A DNA stretch of 64,000 bases from an uncultured Lachnospiraceae bacterium (GCA_946182825.1 CAMGZH010000007.1:26965-90964); one strand, 5' to 3'. Counted from the first letter of the stretch, positions 45,101 through 52,792 are shown. The notes: generated by a model from the letters alone, not told the origin. Translations and numbers: made by a program.

Positions 45101-47977
45101 GGTTCCAAGTCCGCTTCTAAGAGCACTTGGATGGGGCATTTTCTTCTGATCTCCTACATCGACCCTATCGAAATCCAGCGTAAAAAGACCACGCCTGTCA
45201 TCTTCACCGTTTGCATTTTCCCCGGCCAGGATGTCGGTTCTGGCAATGATCCTTTTCTTCTCCTCCGTCTTACGACTTCCCTGAAGATCCTTGTCCCGGC
45301 TGTAGCAAATCCTTCCATTCTCCGAAAACAACCGTATGACCTCTCTTCCGGGCTTACGGTCACCCTCGCCTAACGCGATCCGACCGCAACCGCCGCTTTC
45401 CGCCATCGGCGCGACCCCATACAGATCTCCATATACGTCGATCACATGCCCTATCGTCTCACCGTTCTCTGTTGTCCTGTCGAGAAAAATCGGATTACCG
45501 TCCTCTCCTTCTCCATCCACACAGGCACCCGGCTTCATAATAAAGGTTCCCTTCTGCCAAACGCCGGCTTTGGCATTTCCCGAAACATTCACACCTCTTC
45601 CCAAAGTAAGGGATCCTCGGTTCATAATACCGATCTGTCCGTCGCAAAGTCTTACAGCTCCATCAGTCTTCCGTCCCGCAGACGCATCCTCGGCTACCGC
45701 CTCAAGAAGTGCCGTTGCCCCTTTTGCATTGTCAAAGATCCGGCCTGCTGCCCGGATTCGGCCGCTGCTTAACACCAGGCTACCTTCATTATAGATTCCC
45801 ACACCGCAACCTGTGTTTTCCTCCATGCCGGTATACAAGACCCCAGGTTCTTCGCCTCGTTTATAACGGCCCCCAAGGTTCGCCTTAGCGCACCGCTTGT
45901 TGACCAGCGCCTTTCCCTGGGCAGAAGATGCGATCCTGATTCCCTGTTCCTTCTCTTCAATAAAGAGAGATGGATAAGGCAAATGTTCATAGTCGATCAT
46001 TTCCTTCTCATCGGCAAGTCCTGCTGCTCCGTTTTTTATTCCGGCATCTGCTCCGGCAATATCTGCGCCGCTTTGGAGATAAACTTTTCCATAACCGTTA
46101 AAAATGCCGATTCCCTTGGACGAGACCTTACCTTTGACCAGAATACGACAGGCTCCTCCGTCATCGAACACTTTCCCGGAAGAGGCAGCCTCTTCTGTCA
46201 GGTCATATTCCTTCACCAGATGGCGCAGATCCTTTTGCACCTGATCCTTAGGCAGACTCTGATACGCATCGGCAAAACTGCTTTCCAGTCCCCATTGCAG
46301 GTCGCTTAACTGCCGTCTTACCTTGATTCCGTAATCATCTCCATATACCAGGGCATCCCGGGGGATATCAAGAGCCGTGGCCGTCGAAATACCTGCCGCC
46401 ACACTCTTTGCTTCCTTTTGGTACCAGGCACCGGAACGCCTTGCCTCGATCTCAACGCCCTCCTCCATTACCACATCGGCATTGGACTGGATTCCGGCAC
46501 AGGACAGATCCTCATTCCCTGAGAAGACTCCGGTATACACACAGATCTTGCTATGACCAATCCGAAGACTTCCTCTCTTCTCTCTGGGCACATAGGATAA
46601 CTGCCGGATATACCCTTCTTTGCTAAAGGTTCTCCTGCCGGTCAACGCTCCCATAATGGCATCACAGTCCGCATCATGAAAACAGTCGATCCCCTTTGCT
46701 CCGTACAACCGGCAGTCCTCCACAGTCACTTCCCCCGTTCCTCTCTGGTCAATGCAGTCTCCACAGTCTCCGCGCAGTATGCAGCCTCGAATCTGACAGG
46801 TGGTATCTCCCTGAAGAAAGATTCCGTTAAACCTTCCTGTCACAGTGGAATCCTCCACCCGGATCCTGCAACGGTCCGAATGCAAAACCGTCGGATCTCC
46901 CACGCAGATCCCGCTGCCGTCGGTCTGAAGACGGGCTGCAAACACGTCCTGCCGTCCCATTCCATACAGTCTGCAATCTGTAACCGATACATCACCTCTT
47001 GCTATATAGACGGCTTTACTGAAGGCATAGGCCTCCACAGATCTTAGGATAAGATTCCCTTTCGAATACAGCATAAGATCCCTGGGCCTGTCCGCCTCTC
47101 CGTAATATCGACCTGCCATAAAGGCTCCGCCGCCTCCTTTGGCCGTCATGGCCGTGTACTCTCCTCCCACACTTTTCTGTTCAAGGATGGAGCCAATGCA
47201 GGATATCACTTTCAGATCTTCCGCCACCAGCGTTGCATCGTTTCCGACCTGAAAGCAATACGAATCCTCTCCCGTGTAGAACACGGTTCTGTTGTTCCCG
47301 TACAGGCTGACCTTATGGACCGGCTCGTGCAACCACCGCTTTCTGGCTGCCCCATCCACAACAATATGTCCTTCCTTTCCGTTGACCTCAACATCATTCA
47401 CCAGCCAAAGCCGGTTGTACTTATGAACCTTTTCCATCAGGTCATGGGCATCGTACACATTGGGATCTTTTGGCGTCTGTCCCTTCTGCGTGATCCCTCC
47501 GCTGTCCTGACCGCTTTTTCTTACCGTCGTCGTTCCGGTCTGTCCATAAGAATAGCATCCGGGGAAGGAACAGGTATGTCCTTCCTCCCGATTACTGCAG
47601 GAGTGATACCAACCATAGACTGCTTCTGTCTCATCCCAGTAATAGGTCCTGTGGTAGGTAAGCTTTACCTCCCAGTCTTCATAATCCAAAAGTCCCCTTA
47701 CCGTTCCCGAAACAGTATTTCCTCTTACGGTAAGACTTACCTTTGGATCTGCCCCGAAACGGCCCGCTCCGGAAAAATAACTGACCGACCCGCTCCAGCT
47801 GACCACATCCGAGTATCCGTTACCGCTTCTTGTGGGCAGGGTATAAGAAAACGTCCCTGTAAAGGCTTTCTTTCCCACCTGTGCCTTCTTTTCCTGTGCC
47901 CCGACACTTACCACCGGTATCAAATGCAACACCATAATCAGTGCCAGGACGATCCCTCCGATCCTTTTCACGTTCAC
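42140..47977 (-). CDS. Giant exported beta-helix / Fn3-like surface protein
   Basis: A 1,945-residue protein, last gene of the pilus locus. Residues 1-27 are a signal peptide (ending VVSVGAQ). Residues about 150-890 show repeated parallel beta-helix rungs (VTDCRLYG, IRVEDSTVTGRFNGIFLQG, VTVEDCRLYG). Around 1080-1220 are InlB B-repeat-like strands (YFHGNGQTNG, WQGWSLSPDA, VYAVWDEYP). From about 1475 to the end there are several Fn3-like domains. There is no LPXTG or C-terminal anchor. The start is GTG 47977, or GTG 47971, which is better spaced from AGGGGG. Likely an adhesin; family unnamed. Confidence 0.8.
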   Translation of the reverse strand: MNVKRIGGIVLALIMVLHLIPVVSVGAQEKKAQVGKKAFTGTFSYTLPTRSGNGYSDVVSWSGSVSYFSGAGRFGADPKVSLTVRGNTVSGTVRGLLDYEDWEVKLTYHRTYYWDETEAVYGWYHSCSNREEGHTCSFPGCYSYGQTGTTTVRKSGQDSGGITQKGQTPKDPNVYDAHDLMEKVHKYNRLWLVNDVEVNGKEGHIVVDGAARKRWLHEPVHKVSLYGNNRTVFYTGEDSYCFQVGNDATLVAEDLKVISCIGSILEQKSVGGEYTAMTAKGGGGAFMAGRYYGEADRPRDLMLYSKGNLILRSVEAYAFSKAVYIARGDVSVTDCRLYGMGRQDVFAARLQTDGSGICVGDPTVLHSDRCRIRVEDSTVTGRFNGIFLQGDTTCQIRGCILRGDCGDCIDQRGTGEVTVEDCRLYGAKGIDCFHDADCDAIMGALTGRRTFSKEGYIRQLSYVPREKRGSLRIGHSKICVYTGVFSGNEDLSCAGIQSNADVVMEEGVEIEARRSGAWYQKEAKSVAAGISTATALDIPRDALVYGDDYGIKVRRQLSDLQWGLESSFADAYQSLPKDQVQKDLRHLVKEYDLTEEAASSGKVFDDGGACRILVKGKVSSKGIGIFNGYGKVYLQSGADIAGADAGIKNGAAGLADEKEMIDYEHLPYPSLFIEEKEQGIRIASSAQGKALVNKRCAKANLGGRYKRGEEPGVLYTGMEENTGCGVGIYNEGSLVLSSGRIRAAGRIFDNAKGATALLEAVAEDASAGRKTDGAVRLCDGQIGIMNRGSLTLGRGVNVSGNAKAGVWQKGTFIMKPGACVDGEGEDGNPIFLDRTTENGETIGHVIDVYGDLYGVAPMAESGGCGRIALGEGDRKPGREVIRLFSENGRICYSRDKDLQGSRKTEEKKRIIARTDILAGENANGEDDRRGLFTLDFDRVDVGDQKKMPHPSALRSGLGTYVPEEKVGENYQPKAGAKQNGKVGTVVLSALLSASYRGNIQTAVDGVITQDPKPTSYYWSEVQTFTTDSDHREADRSRVFYEKDGKRKELTCAFVQKGWCDEKEGSPGSLWHEDRRLAIYKEDHTFYGQWDMDIDLYFHGNGQTNGAKNYIGKGYHLGDVLPGNDGPTHDREPYFEKQVAGRYYDKNAGGEIDGTKRYSWQGWSLSPDAVYTDEGVLQKGSGLPPDTMEFFLQAVKQDRWNLEQNRAVVTVYAVWDEYPEIQAYDSSLYDRQLCDRSEENRQAIMKKLLSPDTVSAFDREDGPVLQEKIHVYTDLKHKTFALEDLRELGDVGEASIFYEVEDKWQHPKEGWKINQTVYVSKLFVLTSDSQDSKEVDEKELEEGRNESGGSEATEDAAPIYVRKIDTATLGLLPYSVWKEKAYQRELKDALAANERLISNNAVASEEQRKAFLSEGSDHFEKSTGYMQQRWLFTGKQIRQAQSFTREKGYEALTGKGLVAWQQAFSSCKTYDRTGLLEEYGLRIFCDEGNRSLRINWDACKEADEIRLVLDGEDGSYRSRTITRKGNEEERTSCVMGGLKADTDYRITMETSSHGKKAHPSFARARTRGIDRPSLTAKEKGDGRIDLFFDLDGDADRYRVQRRLCGKENRALPWEDLVVIDQDSRDAGGAYYTDHTRSMYRDVVTEGVYEYRIRGEGQELCDGAEAPPVYGDWSECVEAAFVPEVEGVRLQAGYRGILVQWEKVRDCDGYKVLYRKRDGTQKEVSVPAEKEEVFLGDLSEDAVYTIRIYAKRMGHVSLCRKEYSGRTLFLEPPKILTESKGYREDGIHLLFTLDPAGECAQILRRKEGEAERVVGEVPCDGKARMEFVDHPKETGCYTYRIRVCVKEPDQKTVTSKDSEEREYGYVRPLHVKGGGIPHGKEQWIEWEKDKNATGYVVFYYYCGDDTRHTAYVDQTAHQILLRGQNGAIRSYEVHTVYSRHGKAYVSL

Positions 47978-47987
47978 CCCCTGTTAT

Positions 47988-48623
47988 CTAACGATAGATC
48001 GCTATATAATTTACATCCGTTTTGGCCACAGAACCGATCGCAACACCGTCCACCGCCTGCCAGCCTGCAAACTTCAGCCCTTTAACATCTGCCACTGCAC
48101 CGGGATCCTTGATCTTCTTTCCTTCACTTACTTCAAACTGCCGGTAGACCGTATGCTGTCCCTTTACATAATCCAGCCCTAACTCCTTTGCAATATCCCA
48201 GGGAATGTAGTAGGTGATCCGGCAGATCTTTTTATCGGATTCCCGCTCCACAATATAAGTTCCGCCGGCTTCGCAGCTTCCTTTCCTTCCGTCCGGGTGG
48301 GTATACCATTCCTTGGCATGTACGCTCAAAAGCCCCTTGTCCACATCTGCCTGCAAAATATCCACCTGCAGTTTCAGATTCGGGTCTTCCTTTCCCTTGA
48401 TCCTAGAAAGCAACAGCTGCATAAACCCTGCCGTCAGGGCATCCTTATCATGGATCTCCATATCTCCGTTGATCATAGCCCCCTCAAGCGCCTGCTTTGC
48501 CGATTGAGACAGAGCCTCTTCCAGCTCTCCCTGTCGAAGATCCCTTCCATGTACCGTCATCGCAATAAGCAATACCAATAGCAGCACCCCTCCGGATACC
48601 ATGGCAAACATGACATGTTTCAT
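47988..48623 (-). CDS. Pseudopilin-like membrane protein (211 aa)
   Basis: One N-terminal transmembrane helix (residues 6-23, FAMVSGGVLLLVLLIAMT) followed by an extracellular alpha/beta domain with three Cys. It is laid out like TadE/TadF-type minor pilins, without a cleavable class III leader. The start overlaps the previous stop (ATGA). It sits just in front of the giant beta-helix protein and ends 10 bp from it. Confidence 0.65.
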   Translation of the reverse strand: MKHVMFAMVSGGVLLLVLLIAMTVHGRDLRQGELEEALSQSAKQALEGAMINGDMEIHDKDALTAGFMQLLLSRIKGKEDPNLKLQVDILQADVDKGLLSVHAKEWYTHPDGRKGSCEAGGTYIVERESDKKICRITYYIPWDIAKELGLDYVKGQHTVYRQFEVSEGKKIKDPGAVADVKGLKFAGWQAVDGVAIGSVAKTDVNYIAIYR

Positions 48624-49150
48624 CCCGTTTCCTTTCTGTGACGTTTCCTGTGCACATTTAAAAAGATGTTCCAGGTCTCCTGAATCCCGCTGTCCTCATC
48701 GGTATAGACCGTCAACCGATAGCAGCCGCTCCTCGGAAAGCACAGATACGACCTGTCTTCCCTTTCCCGATCCAAAAATCTGGTCTGGCCGGTAACATCC
48801 CATTCCTTTTCTCTGTTGCAATAGTGAACCGCCAGCACCGCCATCGCCTTCGGAACCTTTCCACGGATCCTAAGGAGCTTTTGCTGTCTGCTGTTATAAA
48901 AATATTTCTCCCCGCAGACAGCGAACAGAGAACTTTCCATCCTTACATTTCCTTCTCTCAGATCAAGGACCTTCCCGGTTGCCCGGTCCGCGGCATTCCC
49001 CTCTTCCTTCAAGAGGCTTTTATCGCAAAGTTCTGCTGCCCGAGCCAGTTTCCCCCAATAACAGCAGGCTCCAAACAAGAGAACCAGTACCATGGAAAAC
49101 GCCGTCACGTTAAGGATCGCCTGTCCGTATTCCTGTATGACTTCTTTCAT
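48620..49150 (-). CDS. Pseudopilin-like membrane protein with EYG start (176 aa)
   Basis: The protein begins MKEVIQEYGQAILNV and runs straight into a transmembrane helix (about 10-30), then an extracellular domain with several Cys and an extended beta-rich end. The EYG motif resembles the mature N-terminus of Flp pilins. ATG 49150 follows AGGGAGTTGGTT; the frame open to 49234 lacks a ribosome site. The family is not recognised; a minor pilin role is inferred. Confidence 0.7.
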   Translation of the reverse strand: MKEVIQEYGQAILNVTAFSMVLVLLFGACCYWGKLARAAELCDKSLLKEEGNAADRATGKVLDLREGNVRMESSLFAVCGEKYFYNSRQQKLLRIRGKVPKAMAVLAVHYCNREKEWDVTGQTRFLDREREDRSYLCFPRSGCYRLTVYTDEDSGIQETWNIFLNVHRKRHRKETG

Positions 49151-49160
49151 AACCAACTCC

Positions 49161-49307
49161 CTACAGCAGGTAACCGGTATACCGAAGGAACAATTCCCCC
49201 AAAGGTCCGGTTGTACAAAGGAAGATCCCGGCACAGACTGCCAGCACTCCCGCCAGGCAAAGGGTTGCCAGTATCCCCTCTCCGTATTGTTCCATAATCT
49301 CCTGCAT
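49161..49307 (-). CDS. Tiny pilin-like protein (48 aa) with QYG start
   Basis: An ORF of 48 codons with a strong AGGAGGGAAC site right before the ATG. The product begins MQEIMEQYGEGILATL and then forms one hydrophobic helix with three Cys. The N-terminus matches the 60-residue pilin at 52317 (MQDILKEYGPAL). The stop lies 10 bp from the next ATG. Easily missed because of its size. Confidence 0.72.
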   Translation of the reverse strand: MQEIMEQYGEGILATLCLAGVLAVCAGIFLCTTGPLGELFLRYTGYLL

Positions 49308-49315
49308 GTTCCCTC

Positions 49316-49423
49316 CTAAAAGCTTCCAACCATATGCAGCATCAGACCAAGAGCCGCCATCAGGCCACCCCCGCCTATGACATATACGATTCCGATTCCG
49401 TAATCCTCTACTACCTTCTTCAT
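49316..49423 (-). CDS. Tiny pilin-like protein (35 aa) with DYG start
   Basis: A 35-codon ORF. ATG 49423 is 6 bases behind AAGGAGGG; an in-frame ATG at 49429 abuts that site and is unlikely. The product begins MKKVVEDYGIGIVYVIGGG and is one Gly-rich transmembrane helix. Its stop overlaps the ribosome site of the 48-residue gene. It belongs to the same small-pilin series by the DYG motif and position. Confidence 0.68.
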   Translation of the reverse strand: MKKVVEDYGIGIVYVIGGGGLMAALGLMLHMVGSF

Positions 49424-49441
49424 TACCATCCCTCCTTCTTC

Positions 49442-49786
49442 CTAATGGATCACAGCCTCCACCTTATGCTCCCTTGTCAGTCCCATGACCGGGATCTGAA
49501 AACGGTAGGTAAGGGTGGCCGTTGCAAATTTAACATGGTTACTACCCTTCTGCGTCAGTTTATCCACAATCAGAGGATCTTCTCCACCGAATTGTTCCTT
49601 TGCATCCACCTTGCAGCCTGCGATCACGTCATCGGAGTAGTTGGAACAGCTGATCTTATCCACATATCCTGCCAATACCCGATTCGCTCTGGTGGCATTC
49701 AGGGAAGATGTGATCAGACTGACCCCGATAAAGACAAGAAGCAGACTAAAAAACAGTCCTGTCATCGCTTTGATCACTGTATCCAT
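49442..49786 (-). CDS. Pilus-locus membrane protein (114 aa)
   Basis: One N-terminal transmembrane helix (about residues 8-27, MTGLFFSLLLVFIGVSLITS) and a small extracellular domain with two Cys and a C-terminal beta-strand end (TLTYRFQIPVMGLTREH). It resembles the short DUF4320-type proteins of clostridial Flp/Tad loci, from memory. The ribosome site is TAGGAGGCACAG. Confidence 0.7.
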   Translation of the reverse strand: MDTVIKAMTGLFFSLLLVFIGVSLITSSLNATRANRVLAGYVDKISCSNYSDDVIAGCKVDAKEQFGGEDPLIVDKLTQKGSNHVKFATATLTYRFQIPVMGLTREHKVEAVIH

Positions 49787-49795
49787 CTGTGCCTC

Positions 49796-51145
49796 CTAAC
49801 CTAACGATGTTCCCATGTGACCCAGATAGACCACAAACAAAAGGATCATATCCACCACCAGCTTAAGACCTCCGGTAAGCTGGGGTGCCAGAAACAGCGC
49901 ATACATTCCCGCCAGAGAATCCTTGTCCTTCTGCCTTGCCGCTTCATCCTGCATCTTCTGGTTCCTCCGAATGATATCCGCAATCTGACTTCGCTCATCT
50001 CCTCCGCTTCCTTCCGCAATGGCCAGCAGCATCTTCATGGTGCTTTTCACTTCCGGCATGGTAAAATCACTCAAAAATTCCATATAGGCTTTTCTGTCAT
50101 TGGGATTGATGGTAAGCCTTCCGATCAGCTGACTTAATGCCGGCTTCAGGATCGCCGGTGCACTGTCGTAGGATTTAAAGATCGCCACCTGCACATTCTC
50201 CGACTGCATCAGAAGTGATAACTGCATCAGCCACTCCGGGAATTTTGCCTTCAGTTCCCTGGTGACGGAACGGATGGCCGCCCGCTTTCCCAGGCGCGCC
50301 AAAGGTCCGTTCCCATAGGACTGTATCCGCTTATACTGCTTGACGTACATGGCGTCATCCTTCTCCTTGGCTGCAAAGTATCCGGCGGTCAGCTTCTTGT
50401 CTGCCCTGTAATAGATCAAAAGGTCCAGGACCAGCACCACAATGGTCATGACCTGCGCCACCGGATGGCTTGCCACATCCAGGTCCATCTTTCCCGCCAT
50501 GTAATAGATCATGGAGCAAAGCAGAAGGGAGGTTGCAATGGACATCATGACTTCCCGCCGTTTGATCTTTTTCTCCTGTTGCAGGGAAAAGACCCTGTCT
50601 GCCCACATGCGTCTTGCCGACAGCAGAAGATCCACCGATTCCTTGCACTCGCCTCCGATCTCCTCTGTCCGAAGGGCAAACCGATGCATCATCCGAAGGA
50701 CCGGATAGGGATAGTTCTCCTCCAGGATCCCCAGTCCCTTTTCCTGAAAGTTTGCCTCATTATATGTGTAGAGAATATGGTCCCTTGCCGCCTGGATGGT
50801 GTGTTTCATCTCCCCTTCATCAAAGAGTTCTGCCGTATCCTCCAGAGTCGTCAGTACTTTCCTTGTATTTTGAAAGGAATACAAAAACTGCTCCATATAC
50901 ACATTCAGATCCGAAAATTTCTGCTGAAAATACCGGTTACGGTATGCATTCCGGATCAGGAAAGGAAGCAGTGCCATTCCTGCCAGAAGAAGAAGGATCT
51001 GCGGCAGAAGATGCAGCCCGAAAAAACGTCCCAAAAAGATCATTCCAAGGCACATAAGGGAATACTCCATCAACGTCCTTTTCACCGAGAACACATAGCC
51101 GTACTCCTTCAGTTCATCCGATAGCCTGCTCTTGTCCTTTGCCAA
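49796..51145 (-). CDS. TadB/TadC-type pilus platform protein
   Basis: A 449-residue inner-membrane protein of the type II secretion F family. Transmembrane segments lie at about 31-65, 203-250 and 410-442. The T2SSF-like cytosolic part at 310-405 includes FPEWLMQLSLLMQS and EGSGGDERSQIADII. Usually TadB and TadC are two proteins; here there is only one. The start is TTG at 51145, 6 bases behind GGGGGTGA, overlapping the ATPase gene by 32 bp. Confidence 0.82.
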   Translation of the reverse strand: MAKDKSRLSDELKEYGYVFSVKRTLMEYSLMCLGMIFLGRFFGLHLLPQILLLLAGMALLPFLIRNAYRNRYFQQKFSDLNVYMEQFLYSFQNTRKVLTTLEDTAELFDEGEMKHTIQAARDHILYTYNEANFQEKGLGILEENYPYPVLRMMHRFALRTEEIGGECKESVDLLLSARRMWADRVFSLQQEKKIKRREVMMSIATSLLLCSMIYYMAGKMDLDVASHPVAQVMTIVVLVLDLLIYYRADKKLTAGYFAAKEKDDAMYVKQYKRIQSYGNGPLARLGKRAAIRSVTRELKAKFPEWLMQLSLLMQSENVQVAIFKSYDSAPAILKPALSQLIGRLTINPNDRKAYMEFLSDFTMPEVKSTMKMLLAIAEGSGGDERSQIADIIRRNQKMQDEAARQKDKDSLAGMYALFLAPQLTGGLKLVVDMILLFVVYLGHMGTSLG

Positions 51146-52304
51146 GATAGGTCACCCCCTCTCTTACCTTCTGCATAAATTCCCTTTCCATATCCTCAAG
51201 CTGCATGGCGCCGTATTCTACCGGTTCCTCCGCAACCATTCCAAGGTCCCGGAAGATCTCCGATTCCTCTTCCTCTGCTTCTTCCGAGCTTCCCAGCTTT
51301 GCCTGAAGACTCTCCGGCAGATCCTCTGCGACCCATTCTCCTCGATCCAGTACGAGCTGACAGGTATTGACCCCCTCTTCTCTGGTAAAAAATCCAACCT
51401 GGTCAATATAGCGTCTCACCTTGTATCCGCCCCGGGCATCCTTACGCAGTCCCTGACGAATCAGAATGCCGCAGTCAATAAAGCTGTACACATCGTTCTC
51501 CATACGCTCCGGTGTCACTTCCCCCCCTGCCATATTGATCATGCGATCCGGCAGCTTACGAATGTCATCCGTATGAAGGGTCGTCATTCCCCTGACCCCG
51601 GTGGAGAACCCTTCCATCAGATAACAGACCTCCTTGGATCTGACCTCGGATACCATCATCCACTTTGGATTCAGGCGAAGGCAGGTCTTGATGGCTTTGG
51701 TATAATCCATCACCGGAGAGATCCGCAGACATACACAGTCACTGCCCGGAGCAATGGCCTCATAGTGCCATTCCGGATTATCTTCAATGGTGATCACCCT
51801 CTGGTCCTTCGGGATATACTGCGAAAAATACTTGGCACACTCCGTTTTCCCAACTCCGGGTTCGCCGCAGAAGACCAGATTCATTTTCTTCTTCACACAG
51901 TCCCGGATCAGATCATGGGTCCTTTGATCACAATAGCCCTCCGAAAGCATCTTCTGTAAGGTCAGCCGTACAAAGGGCGGCGATTTACGAATGCAGATCG
52001 CCCGCCCGGACAGTGCCACAGACTCGTGAACCACCGTAATACGAAGGGTGTCGGTCTCCGCCTCAAGAACCGGACTTTGCTTGTGAAAGGGCTTACTTAC
52101 CGTGTTGGCCACGCGCTTGGTAAACTCCTCCACGAATTCCGGACTTAAGCTTTCCTCCTCTATGGGATAACGGTGATTCCTGCAATCCGTCACCCATAAT
52201 CTTCTTCCATCGAAGTCAACATCGGTTATATCATCGTTCACAATATAAGGATACAGTGGTCCAAAAAACTCCCTGGTTACACTTACCTGTTTGTCCTCTC
52301 CCAT
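51114..52304 (-). CDS. TadA/CpaF-type pilus assembly ATPase
   Basis: A 396-residue secretion/pilus motor ATPase. Walker A is FCGEPGVGKTE (near residue 150), then TIEDNPEWHY (Asp box), the Walker B region WMMVSEVRSKE, and the His box GFSTGVRGMTTLHTDD. The N-terminal domain starts FGPLYPYIVNDDITDVDFDGRRLWV. The role is to power assembly of a Flp-like pilus together with the downstream TadB/C protein. Confidence 0.88.
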   Translation of the reverse strand: MGEDKQVSVTREFFGPLYPYIVNDDITDVDFDGRRLWVTDCRNHRYPIEEESLSPEFVEEFTKRVANTVSKPFHKQSPVLEAETDTLRITVVHESVALSGRAICIRKSPPFVRLTLQKMLSEGYCDQRTHDLIRDCVKKKMNLVFCGEPGVGKTECAKYFSQYIPKDQRVITIEDNPEWHYEAIAPGSDCVCLRISPVMDYTKAIKTCLRLNPKWMMVSEVRSKEVCYLMEGFSTGVRGMTTLHTDDIRKLPDRMINMAGGEVTPERMENDVYSFIDCGILIRQGLRKDARGGYKVRRYIDQVGFFTREEGVNTCQLVLDRGEWVAEDLPESLQAKLGSSEEAEEEESEIFRDLGMVAEEPVEYGAMQLEDMEREFMQKVREGVTYLGKGQEQAIG

Positions 52305-52316
52305 GCTGCCTCCTTA

Positions 52317-52499
52317 TCATGGTACCGACTTGGCGGCATTCTGGGCAGATTCAAAGAAGCCATTGATAAGATTCTTAAAGGCCGTTCCCACAACACTGCT
52401 TCCATCATGTCCGATCAGTACGGTAATGACCGCAATCAGCGCAAGAATTGCCACAACGGTTATAAGCGCCGGTCCATACTCTTTTAAAATATCCTGCAT
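52317..52499 (-). CDS. Flp-like pilin without leader peptide (60 aa)
   Basis: The first large enough ORF of the locus, probably the major pilin. It begins MQDILKEYGPALITVVAIL, a hydrophobic helix preceded by the EYG motif of mature Flp pilins, and ends with a short amphipathic tail (FESAQNAAKSVP). Ordinary Flp prepilins have a basic leader and a Gly before this motif; both are missing here. AAAGGGGAAACT precedes the ATG. Confidence 0.75.
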   Translation of the reverse strand: MQDILKEYGPALITVVAILALIAVITVLIGHDGSSVVGTAFKNLINGFFESAQNAAKSVP

Positions 52500-52521
52500 A
52501 GTTTCCCCTTTCCTGTTTCTT

Positions 52522-52584
52522 CTAACCTGTGAAAAACCGCCGCGAATGCGGCCGGATTATGAAACTGCCCCCAGGGCGTTTCAT
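52522..52584 (-). CDS. Candidate leader peptide of the pilus operon (20 aa)
   Basis: ATG at 52584 follows GGGAGG at a 6-base distance and opens a 20-codon ORF, MKRPGGSFIIRPHSRRFFTG, ending 22 bases before the pilin ATG. The ORF contains both hairpins of the leader, including the terminator. This geometry is that of a translated leader controlling attenuation. The five Arg and three Phe codons stand out, but no coding conservation can be tested here. Confidence 0.5.
   Translation of the reverse strand: MKRPGGSFIIRPHSRRFFTG
52531..52555 (-). terminator. Attenuator-like terminator in the pilus leader
   Basis: CCG-G-CCGC, loop ATTC, GCGG-CGG followed by TTTTTC on the - strand. It lies between the candidate promoter and the first pilin gene, so it would cut the operon transcript unless prevented. 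Confidence 0.7.
52559..52584 (-). promoter_or_regulatory. Second hairpin in the pilus leader
   Basis: ATGAAAC-GCCC, loop TGG, GGGC-A-GTTTCAT, 11 bp with one bulged base, covering the start codon of the leader ORF. It could hide that start or compete for folding with neighbouring structures. Confidence 0.55.
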
Positions 52585-52638
52585 CCTGCTCCTCCCGGAT
52601 GCGGAGCGAAAAGATCTTACAGTTGTTACTGCGTAATT

Positions 52639-52667
52639 AGAATACTGCCGTCTATCCGCAAATACAA
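52639..52667 (-). promoter_or_regulatory. Candidate promoter of the pilus operon
   Basis: TTGTAT and TATTCT with a 17-base spacer on the - strand, about 50 bases before the leader ORF. The match is moderate. The remaining intergenic bases up to 52792 are AT-rich and hold the divergent cyclophilin promoter. Confidence 0.45.
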
Positions 52668-52739
52668 TTAAGAAAGTCTAAAGATTTTATAAACAAAAAG
52701 TTTAGAAAGATAAACCGTTTATTAATTATTCCCCGGCTG

Positions 52740-52748
52740 TGTTATAAT
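52740..52748 (+). promoter_or_regulatory. Extended -10 promoter of the cyclophilin gene
   Basis: TGTTATAAT on the + strand, 45 bp before the ATG at 52793. A poor -35 (TTATTA) lies 18 bases upstream. Confidence 0.6.
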
Positions 52749-52792
52749 GTTTGTGGCAATTTTTTAACAAGAAGAAAGATATGAGGTAAACT

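Noticed and set aside
43079..45373. Several + strand open frames inside the giant protein gene
   Set aside because: They encode low-complexity Pro/Ser/Leu/Arg-rich products without ribosome sites, typical shadows of a long coding region.
52522..52792. c-di-GMP riboswitch in the pilus leader
   Set aside because: Pilus leaders in Clostridia often carry GEMM riboswitches, but I see neither the class I GGGCAAACC/ACGCAAAGCC cores nor a class II pattern.
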